NCBI GenBank assembly: GCA_030035585.1
Contig: CM057468.1
Location: forward strand, 58,648,145 to 58,712,144
DNA: 64,000 bases
DNA from: Dugong dugon
Taxonomy: Eukaryota; Chordata; Mammalia; Sirenia; Dugongidae
Direction of reading: 5' to 3'
Every line of letters begins with the position of its first letter. The stretch's first letter is position 1. Positions 57,101 through 64,000 of the stretch are shown piece by piece. Below the pieces are notes generated by a model. The model saw only the letters and a program-made list of their open reading frames with translations. It had not been told where the DNA came from and searched no databases. The translations under genes and the position numbers were made by a program.

Positions 57101-60100
57101 TTCCCACCAACAGTGTATAAGTGTTCCAGTCTCTCCACAACCTCTCCAACATTTATTATTTGGTGTGTTTTGTATTAATGCTAACCTTGTTGGGGTGAGA
57201 TGGTATCTCATTGTAGTTTTGATTTGCATTTCTCTAATGGCTAATGATCATGAGCATTTCCTCATGTGTCTGTTAGCTGCCTGAACGTCTTCTTTGGGGA
57301 AGTGCCTGTTCATATCCTTCGCCCATTTTTTAATTGGGTTGTCTTTTTGTTGTTGAGGTTTTGCAGTAACTTGCAGATTTTAGAGATTAGACGCTGATCA
57401 GATTTCCCATAGCCAAGTTTTTCTTCCCCAGTCTGTAGGTTGTCTTTTTACTCTTTTGGTGAAGTCTTTTGATGAGCATAAGTGTTTGATTTTTAGGAGC
57501 TCCCAGTTATCTAGTTTCTCTTCTGGTGTTCTGCATTGTTACTTATGGTTTGTATTCTGTTTATACCATGTATTAGGGCTCCTAGCATTGTCCCTATTTT
57601 TTCTTCCATGATCTTTATCGCTTTAGATTTTACATTTAGGTCTTTAATCCATTTTGAGTCAGTTTTTGTGCATGGTATGAGGTATGGGTCTTGTTGCAGT
57701 TTTTTGCAGATGGATATCCAGTTATGCCAGTACCATTTGTTAAAGAGACTGTCTTTTCCCCAATTAATGGACTTTGGGCCTTTGTCAAATATCAGCTGCT
57801 CATAGATGGATGAATTTATGTCTGGATTCTCAATTCTGTTCCATTGGTCTATGTATCTGTTGTTGTACCAGTACCAGGCTGTTTTGACTACTGTCGCAGC
57901 ATAATACTTTCTAAAATCGGGTAGTGTAAGGCCTCCTACTTTGTTCTTCTTCTTGAGTAATGCTTTACTTATCCAGGGACTCTTCCCTTTCCATATGAAG
58001 TCGATGATTTGTTTCTCCATCTCATTAAAAAAATGCCATTGGAATTTGAATCTGGATTGCATTGTATCTGTAGGTCGCGTTGGATAGAATTGACATTTTC
58101 ACAATGTTGAGTTTTCTAATCCATAAGCAAGGTATGTTCTTCCACTTATGTAGGTCTCTTTTGGTTTCTTGCAGTAGTGTCTTGTAGTTTTCATTGTATA
58201 GGTCTTTTACAGCTCTGGTTAGATTTATTCCTGAGTATTTTATCTTCTTGGGGGCTATTGTAAATAGTACTGATTCGGTGATTTCCTCTTGGCAGTTCTC
58301 TTTGTTGGTGTGGAGGAATCCAACTGATTTTTGTATGTTTATCTTGTATCCTGATACTTTGCTGAAATATCCTATTAGTTCTAGTAGTATTCTTGTGCAT
58401 TCTTTGGGGTTTTCTGTGTATAAGATCATATCATCTGCAAATAGAGATACTTTGACTTCTTCTCTACAAATTTGGATGCGCTTTATTTCTTTTTCTAGCC
58501 TAATTGCTCTGACTAGAACCTCCAGCACAATGTTGAATAAGAGTGGTGATAAAATGCATCCTTGTCTGATTCCCGTTCTCAAGGGAAATGCTTTCAAACT
58601 CTCTACATTTAGGATGATGTTGGCTGTTGGCTTTGTATAAATGCCCTTAATTACGTTGAGGAATTTCCCTTCTATTCCTATTTTGTTGAGAGTTTTTATC
58701 ATGAATGTGTGTTGGACTTTGTCAAATGCCTTTTCTGCATCAATTGATAAGATCATGGTTCTTGTCTTTTGTTTCATTAATCTGATAGATTACATTGATT
58801 GTTTTTCTAATGCTGAACCATCCCTGCATACCTGGTATAAATCCCACTTGATTATGGTGAATTATTTTTTGGATATGTTGCTGAATTCTATTGGCTAGAA
58901 TTTTGTTGAGGATTTTTGCATCAATGTTCATGAGGGATGTTGGTCTGTAATTTTCTTTTTTGGTGGTGTCTTTATCTGATTTTGGTATCAAGGTTATACT
59001 GGCTTCACAGAATGAGTTTGCGAGTATTCCATCCTTTTCTATGCTCTGAAATACCTTTAGTAGCAGTGGTGTTAACTCTTCTCTGAAAGTTTGGTAGAAT
59101 TCTCCAGTGAAACTGTCCAGGCCAAGGCTTTTTTTTGTTGGGAGTTTTTAAATTACCGTTTCAATCTCTTTCTTTTTGTTATGGGTTTATTTGGTTGTTC
59201 TACCTCTGTTTGCGTTAGTTTAGGTAGGTCATGAGTTTCTAGAAATTTGTCCATTTCCTAAAGGTTTTCAAACTTGTTAAGAGTACAATTTTTTATAGTA
59301 TTCTGTTATGATTCTAATTTCAGTTGGGTCTGTTGTGACATCACCCATCTCATTTCTTATATGGGTTATTTGCTTCCTCTCCTGTTTTTCTTTTGTCAGT
59401 TTGGCCAATGATTTATCAATTTTGTGATCTTTTCAAAGAACTAGCTTTTGGTCTTTTTCACTCTTTCAATTGTTTTTCTACTCTCTATTTCATTTAATCC
59501 TGCTCTAATTCTTATTATTTCCTTTCTTCTGGCAGCAGAGGGCTTCTTTTGCTACTCTCTTTCTACTTGTTCCAGTTGTAGGGTTAAAGTTTTGATTTTG
59601 GCCCTTTCTTCTTTTTGGATGTGTGCATTTATTGCTATAAACTGACCTCTGAGCACTGCTTTTGCTGCATCCCAAAGGTTCTGGTAGGATGTGTTTTCAT
59701 TCTTGATTCTATGAATTCCTTTATTCCATCCTTAATTTCTTCTATAACCCAGTAGTTTTTAAGCAAGGTGTTGTTCAGTTCCCATGTGTTTGATTTTTTT
59801 TCCTTGCTTTTTCTGTTATTGATGTCTACTTTTATGGCTTTATGGTCAGAAATGATACTTTCTAATATTTAGATGCTTTGGATTCTGTTAAGGCTTGCTT
59901 TATGCCCTAATATGTGGCTTATTCTGGAGAATGTTCCATGTGCGCTGGAAAAGAAAGTATACTTGGCTGCTGTTGGGTGGAGTGTTTGGTGTATGTCCAT
60001 GAGATCAAGTTGGTTGATTGTAGCATTTAGATCTTCCGTGTCTTTACTGAGCTTCTTTCTGGATGTTCTGTCCTTCACCAAAAGTGGTGTGCTGAAGTCT

Positions 60101-63100
60101 CCTACTACTATCGTGAAGCTGTCTATGTCTCTTTTCAATGCTGTTAAGAGTTTATGTATTTTGGTGCCCTGTCATTGGGCACATAAATATTTATTACAGT
60201 TATGTCCTCCTGGTGTATTGACCCTTTAATCATTATATAGTGTCCTTCCTTATCCTTTGTGGTGGATTTTACTTTAAAGTCTATTTTGTCAGAGATTAAT
60301 ATTGCCACTCCTGCTCTTTTGAGTGTTGTTTGTTTGATACATTTTTTTCCATCCTTTGAGTCTTAGTTTGTGTCTTTAAGTCTAAGGTGTGTCTCTTGTA
60401 GGCAGCATATAGACGGATCGTGTTTTTTTACCCATTCTGCCACTCTCTGTCTCTTTATTGGCGCATTTAGTCCATTTATATTCAGTGTAATTATTGATAG
60501 GTATGAGTTTACTGCTGTCATTTTGATGTCTTTTTTTGTGTGTTGCTGAGTTTCTTTGTTCCACTTAATTTTCTGTGCTGAGTTGTTTTTCTTTATGCAT
60601 TTTCTTTTCATCTTTTTCATAGTTGTTGCTTTTGTATTTGCTGAGTCTTTATATTTTTCTTGTTTCTATTTTGATGTGTAGGATTGTTAGTTTCCTTTGT
60701 GGTTACCTTAATATTTACCCCTATTTTTCTAAGTTTAAACCAGTCTTTTACTTCTTTATATTGCCTTGACTTCCTCTCCATATGAAAAATCTGTGGCTAG
60801 ATTTTTTACATTCCTCTTTTTTGTTTTAATGTTGTCATCTTTTACATATTGACATCTCTGTTTCCCTATTTTCAGTGTTTTAGCTTTGATTTATTTTTGT
60901 GACTTCCCTATCTGGGTTGATACCTGGTTGCTCAGTCCTTTGTTCTAGTCTTGGGTTGTTATCTGATGTTATTGACTTTCTAACTGGAGGACTCCCTTTA
61001 GTATTTTTTGTAACTTTGGTTTGTTTTTTTGCAAATTCCCTGAATTTCTGTTTATGTGGAAATGCCCTAATTTCGCCATCATATTAGAGAGACAGTTTTG
61101 CTGGATATATAATTCTTGGCTGGCAATTGTTTTTCTTCGAGGCTTTGCATATGTCATCACATTGCCTTCTTGCCTGCATGGTTTCTGCTGAGTAGTCCAA
61201 GCTTAGTCTTATTGACTCTCCTTTGTACATGACTTTTCGTTTATCCCTAGCCACTCTTAGAATTCTCTATCTTTGATTTTGGCAAGTTTGATTATAATAT
61301 GTCTTGGTGACTTTCTTTTGGATCTTCCTTATGTGGGGTTCCATCAGCATCTTGGATGGATACCTTGTCATCTTTCACAATATCAGGGAAGTTTTCTGCC
61401 AACAAATCTTCAACAATTCTCTCTGTATTTTCTGTTATCCACCCCCACCCCCACCCCATTCTGGTACTCCAATCACTCGTAAGTTATTCCTCTTGATAGA
61501 GTTCCACATAATTCTTAGGGTTTCTTCATTTTTTTAATCCTTACATCTGATTTTTCCTCAAGTAAGTTGGTGTCAAGTGCTTTATCTTCAGTCTCACTAA
61601 TTCTGACTTCCATTGCCTCAAGTCTGCTCCTATGACTTTCGACTGAGTTGTCTAATTCTGAAATTTTATTGTTAATCTTCTGGATTTCTGTTTGCTGTCT
61701 ATGGATTCTTGTAGCTTGTTAAATTTGTCATTATGCTCGTCTCTAATCTTTTTAAGTTCCTCTATAGCTTGGTCTGTGCTTTGCCTAATTTCCTTCCTGA
61801 TCTCTTGAACAGTTCTGCATATTAATCTTTTGTATTCTGCCTCTGGAAATTCCAAGAAAGTCTCTTCCTCCGGAAAATATCTTGGTTCTTTATTTTGTGA
61901 GCTTGCTGAAGCCATCACAGTCTGCCTCTTTATGTGATTTGATATTGACTGTTGTCTCCGAGCCCTCAGTAAGGTACTATATTTATTTATTTTTGCTTAC
62001 TGTGCCCTAGCTTCTTGTTTTGTTTTGGTATGCCCAAATAGGCTGCTCATGTGAGCTAGCTTGATTACCGGTGCCCCTGAGGCGCCAACGTCCTGCCACC
62101 AGGTGGCCAGACCTGCCACTAAGTATGTGAACCCACGAGTCTGCCTACTCCTCCTGTATGGATTCAGCTCAGGTGTCCAGGTAGTTGGCCACCAACTGTG
62201 TGGTGTAGGCTCTCACTACAGTATAGTGAGTCATTCTGGTGTCAGCTGATGCAGTTGGCACCCTCTGCATCTCCCTAGTGACCCCACTGTCTAGGAGGAG
62301 TAGAATGGGAAGAAATTAGAGGCAATGACTAGAAGCATCTGTGTACATTAGGATTCTGAAATATTCAACACTCTTGGAAGTGGATATCTGCGGACAGGGA
62401 AACGATACAATTGTGTGCGTGGATATATAACGTTAACTATATAGAAAGCATTTTTTAAATACAATTCAGCATCAGAAACTCCATTTCTTCCAGGTGAAAC
62501 ATTACACACAATGCATCTCCAATAAATATTTTATTCTTTGTACTTACAGCCATACAGGTGTCATTTGGGTTAAAACTTCGGAACCCACAGCAGTTTAAAT
62601 TTCTCTGGATGTCATTTCGAGCACTTGCTGTATTATTCCAACCAACTTCCAGAAGCTGACCCTAGATAATGCATTTAATATTTACATTAAAATGTGTAAT
62701 CCCTATGTGAAATGTATAAAGCTAGAGCTTGTAACCTTTAGTAGTGAGTTTACCTAAAATAAATATTCTTTATAAGGCCATTCTTGTCAAAGGCTTATCC
62801 CTCAATCTGCAAAAAAAAAATTAAGGCACTATTTCTATTTCAAGAATGAAAGTCTTAATTTTTAAATGCAATTTAAAAGAGGTACTTGGTTCAAAGGCAT
62901 AATTCTCAGAGCATGACAAGACAAAATTCCACTGCCCCAAGATAGAGGCCCATATTCCTCTACGAACTAGACTTTGAAAAGAGTTAATTGTTAAAATGGG
63001 ACCACTAACATTCTGGAGCAAACATTTCATTGTATAATGGTGGGAGATAACTAGGTGGAGGATGTCTTTTAGCAGAATGAAAAAAGAATATGATGTTTAG

Positions 63101-64000
63101 AGTAAAAACGGTATTCTGAGCAAGAGGAAATTGCTTTATATTCCAATCATTTCTCCTCCTTTTCCTACACTCATATTATGTGGTGTAATAAAGTAGAAGA
63201 AAACAGTCTTTGCTTACCTGTTGTTCCTGGTTCAGGGCTAAACAAGCACAGGATACAGAAAACTGAACAATAAATACAAGTAAGAGAATAATCATGTACT
63301 GAGAGTTAAAAGTTAAGGATAGTCTAAGCACTTTTCAAATAACATTAAAACAGAGGTACTGATAACTATTGAAAGGCATATACATAATTATTATTTTGAT
63401 AATGCACTGTAGATAAAATTTCATATAGAAAAATACTGATGATTATTACTTAACTAAAAGCAGATCTATCAGAATTGTATTTAGAATAAAATATAAATTC
63501 TTACATTTATAAAATAGGAAATAAGTACAGATAAGCATGCATAAGCTTTCTTGAGATTAAATATAAAAAAAAAACACTGTGAAATTCTCAATCAAATATT
63601 AATATGCCAGAAAGGTCCTAGAAGCAACCCACTGAAGTAATTCAATGTAATTCTGAATTTGCAATATATAAACTGGACTATACTGAACTTGAAGAAGATA
63701 TTCTCCATGATGTGACAAGAAAAAGGAGGAATATGTATACATACAATAACTGTACCCTAAGAGATGTTTCTATGTTGAACAAATACACACACCCCTTGCT
63801 AGAGGTTGCTGTCTGGCATTTAATTTCCTAATCATAAATTTAAATTAATTGTAGCAATCAAATAGTAATCAATAGCAAATAAGGACTCAAACCTAATGGA
63901 GTCAATATCACATACTAAAAAGGATACAAAAAAAAGCAACACCTGATGGTGTTTTACAGCTCCAATCAGCCCCACTAAGGCAATCAGGAACAAGAAGATG
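48098..64000 (-). CDS. TSPAN13: TSPAN13, tetraspanin 13 (3' five coding exons, 5' end beyond the window)
   Basis: Coding parts in gene order: 63928-64000 (continues off the window), 63218-63298, 62548-62661, 52190-52303 and 48098-48172 with the stop at 48098-48100. Together they give 151 residues that match human positions 54-204 exactly in length. Tetraspanins are four-pass membrane proteins that organise partners in membrane microdomains. Seen: part of TM2 ([15 protein letters not shown]), TM3 ([15 protein letters not shown]), the large loop with the CCG motif and two N-glycosylation sequons (NNT, NDT), TM4 ([16 protein letters not shown] onward) and a short cytoplasmic tail ending SAFL. 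All introns are GT-AG and all visible junctions lie between codons. The 10.2-kb intron between 52304 and 62547 is filled with transposons. It is convergent with AGR2. Confidence 0.97.
48369..48843 (+). mobile_element. MaLR/MLT1-like solo LTR
   Basis: Starts TGTGGTAGGCTAAATTATGA, contains TTTCCATGTTCTAATCCCTA and GGCTTTGCAAATATGATTAA, ends TTTAAGTCACTAAGTTT and GAAAACTAACACA with AATAAA just before the end. 475 bp. The open frame inside is incidental. Confidence 0.7.
49485..49695 (+). mobile_element. MIR-like SINE
   Basis: CCCATTTTACAGATGAGGAA, then GAAACTGAGGCACAGAGAGG and a degenerate end: a clear MIR core. Confidence 0.75.
49700..51635. other. TSPAN13 intron stretch
   Basis: No gene. TA-rich simple sequence lies at 51365-51440 and 51525-51580, and a T-tract at 51089-51102. 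Confidence 0.4.
51641..51851 (-). mobile_element. AfroSINE, long form
   Basis: A-tail, CCGTTGCCATAAAGTCAATT, CAGACTGCCACATCTTTCTC and CTGCCAGGGCTCC. Flanks TTAGCGTAAA and TTAGCATAAA are a near-perfect target duplication. Confidence 0.9.
51890..52042 (+). mobile_element. MIR-like or similar ancient repeat
   Basis: AGAGATCCTAAAGATAATCC through GTAGAACCCAGATCTTGTGA is reminiscent of ancient mammalian SINE/LINE tails. Weak call. Confidence 0.3.
52190..52303 (-). CDS. TSPAN13: TSPAN13 exon, residues 143-180
   Basis: 114 nt. Acceptor TGATACAG, donor GAG|GTATGT. Encodes the end of the large loop with Cys residues in [14 protein letters not shown] and most of TM4. Confidence 0.97.
52441..53128 (+). 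mobile_element. MaLR/MLT1-like LTR, interrupted by a MITE
   Basis: Starts TGTGATGAGCAGAATTCTAA with GATGGCCCCCAAGATCACC and ends TTTTAAGCCTCTAAATTTG and GAAAACTAACACA. A foreign 154-bp element sits at 52502-52655. Lies in the large TSPAN13 intron. Confidence 0.7.
52502..52655. mobile_element. Small inverted-repeat element (MITE) within the LTR
   Basis: Left end TACCATATTTTTTTCCGCAA; right end reverse-complemented TACCACATTTTTACGCAAAT. The ends start and finish with TA, so a TA target duplication around a 150-bp element (52504-52653) fits a Tc1/mariner-type MITE. I do not recognise the family. Confidence 0.65.
53153..54318 (+). mobile_element. ERVL-like endogenous retrovirus LTR
   Basis: LTR-like sequence of about 1.1 kb. 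Octamers ATGCAAAT at 53472-53479 and 53563-53570, a 39-bp-spaced repeat of the ATGCA-ATAAGGTGTAT type, a TATA-like GGCTTAAAAAAG near 53622, the poly(A) signal AATAAA near 54221, and the ending CAATGAATTACTGAA...ACA typical of ERVL LTRs. The start is approximate. Open frames inside are not coding. Confidence 0.6.
54321..54338 (+). promoter_or_regulatory. Retroviral primer-binding site, tRNA-Leu type
   Basis: TGGTGTCAGAACTG begins just after the LTR end and matches the 3' end complement of tRNA-Leu with one mismatch, as used by ERVL. The internal region stops soon after, so no viral gene remains. Confidence 0.6.
54405..55197 (+). mobile_element. L1 3' UTR fragment, split by a SINE
   Basis: Contains GGGATTTGGTTCCTTGG, CTGGGGTCTTAAAAGCTAGC, GGCTAATTGCCTCCACGAAC, ATGGTGCCCGGCTACCATTA and a TAAATAAATAAAAAC end. 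These match the inverted copy at 21377-22300. It ends in an A-rich tail. Confidence 0.75.
54571..54738 (+). mobile_element. AfroSINE in the L1 3' UTR
   Basis: GGGGCCCTGGTGGTGCAGTG, then GGTTAAGAGTTCAGCAG, a B-box relic and GGGAATCGACTCGATGGCAA. Inserted within the L1 fragment, so younger than it. Confidence 0.88.
55205..55935 (+). mobile_element. L1 3' UTR, second module, ending in poly(A)
   Basis: Repeats GGGGTCTTAAAAGCTTGCAA and GGCTAATTGCCTCCACGCAC from the previous fragment and then extends with AACTATCTATATGAGATCAA and AATTGGTATATGTTTTGCTG, ending in an A-tract (55923-55935). Confidence 0.75.
55937..56168 (+). mobile_element. L1 3' UTR, third module
   Basis: A second copy of the last 230 bp of the preceding module; AATTGGTATATGTTTTGCTG recurs at a 245-bp step (55863 and 56108). 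Ends in A11. Confidence 0.75.
56169..56615. mobile_element. Partial copy of the hAT element of 43880-44608, split by a SINE
   Basis: Shares GGCAACAAAAACAAC-like start, ATAATAAATTTCTGCTGAAA, TTTTAGCCTTG and GAAAAATGTTTTTG with the middle of the hAT element (44260-44530). Same orientation. Neither terminus is preserved. Confidence 0.7.
56279..56438 (-). mobile_element. AfroSINE
   Basis: CCGTTGCCATCCAGTCGATT, CTTCTGGTTAGCAGCCGTAG and GTCACCAGGGCTTCC, in the hAT fragment. Confidence 0.88.
56660..62300 (-). mobile_element. Degenerate near-full L1 in TSPAN13 intron, sense to the gene
   Basis: Minus-strand order: 5' UTR (61919-62300, approximate), ORF1 remnants (about 60960-61918, starting [15 protein letters not shown] and with a frameshift), then ORF2 from about 60521 ([20 protein letters not shown]) to about 56790, with the endonuclease part broken, FADD at 58430-58441, and the [18 protein letters not shown] region. 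The 3' UTR ends at a poly(T) near 56665-56675. Many stops and frameshifts make it clearly dead and older than the L1 at 12494. Confidence 0.9.
62301..62547. other. TSPAN13 intron remainder
   Basis: No gene or repeat seen; joins the L1 to the exon at 62548. Confidence 0.4.
62548..62661 (-). CDS. TSPAN13: TSPAN13 exon, residues 105-142, CCG motif
   Basis: 114 nt. Acceptor ATTATCTAG, donor GCT|GTAAGTA. Encodes [20 protein letters not shown] and the tetraspanin hallmark NLNCCGFRS. Confidence 0.97.
62662..63217. other. TSPAN13 intron
   Basis: Short AT-rich intron with GT-AG limits; nothing else seen. Confidence 0.5.
63218..63298 (-). CDS. TSPAN13: TSPAN13 exon, residues 78-104, TM3
   Basis: 81 nt. 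Acceptor ACTCTCAG, donor CAG|GTAAGC. Encodes [20 protein letters not shown] followed by ALNQEQQ. Confidence 0.97.
63299..63927. other. TSPAN13 intron
   Basis: AT-rich intron, no repeat or open frame of note. Confidence 0.5.
63928..64000 (-). CDS. TSPAN13: TSPAN13 exon (partial), residues 54-77, TM2
   Basis: The exon runs off the window edge. Encodes [20 protein letters not shown] and LLFF, then the donor TTT|GTATCC. An in-frame CAG|GTGTTG earlier in the exon looks like a donor, but using it would drop VLLFF from the protein. Confidence 0.93.

Noticed and set aside
56817-57284. 155-codon plus-strand frame
   Set aside because: Mirror image of L1 ORF2's C-terminal region on the opposite strand.
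63941-63945. Earlier splice donor CAG|GTGTTG for the TSPAN13 exon
   Set aside because: Using it would delete the five residues VLLFF in TM3; the downstream TTT|GTATCC restores the family sequence and a total of 151 residues.

Overview
The window looks like nuclear DNA of an afrotherian mammal, most likely a proboscidean (elephant lineage). Three things point that way: many tRNA-derived SINEs of the AfroSINE type on both strands, RTE/BovB-type LINE sequence, and long L1s. Two genes can be read exon by exon. AGR2 is on the plus strand with its coding region complete (31371-40854, 175 codons). TSPAN13 is on the minus strand with its 3' five coding pieces in view (residues 54-204, 48098 to beyond 64000). 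They are convergent, tail to tail, about 7 kb apart, which is the neighbour order I know from the human 7p21 region. The species is an inference from the repeats; the genes are read directly.

Layout. 1-3227: remnant of a MaLR-type LTR element followed by a rearranged RTE LINE whose 5' part is inverted. 3228-12475: old non-coding sequence with SINEs, an L2-like piece and a MaLR LTR. 12494-21264: a nearly intact, full-length L1 of about 8.8 kb in a perfect 18-bp target-site duplication, with a tandem-repeat 5' UTR, an intact ORF1, an ORF2 with one in-frame stop, and a 3' UTR built of repeated modules. 21377-22895: a 5'-truncated L1 on the other strand. 22911-31363: AGR2 upstream region and first intron, with candidate TATA promoters. 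31364-41095: AGR2 exons, with introns full of L2, MIR and SINE copies. 41096-47100: the gap between the genes, holding a 729-bp hAT element and a pogo-like MITE. 47115-64000: TSPAN13, whose large intron (52304-62547) holds MaLR and ERVL-like LTR sequence, stacked L1 3' ends, part of a second hAT copy and a 5.6-kb degenerate L1 in the gene's own orientation.

How it works together. AGR2 is an ER-resident protein-disulfide-isomerase relative with a one-cysteine CXXS site and a KTEL retention tail. TSPAN13 is a four-pass tetraspanin. Nothing suggests they act in one pathway; they are neighbours. The rest is a record of retrotransposition, where the L1/RTE reverse transcriptases supply the machinery for the SINEs. 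There is no prokaryotic-style operon, CRISPR array or defence locus. I found no tRNA or rRNA gene. The most unusual items are the architecture of the young L1 and several transposons defined here by inverted repeats and target duplications.
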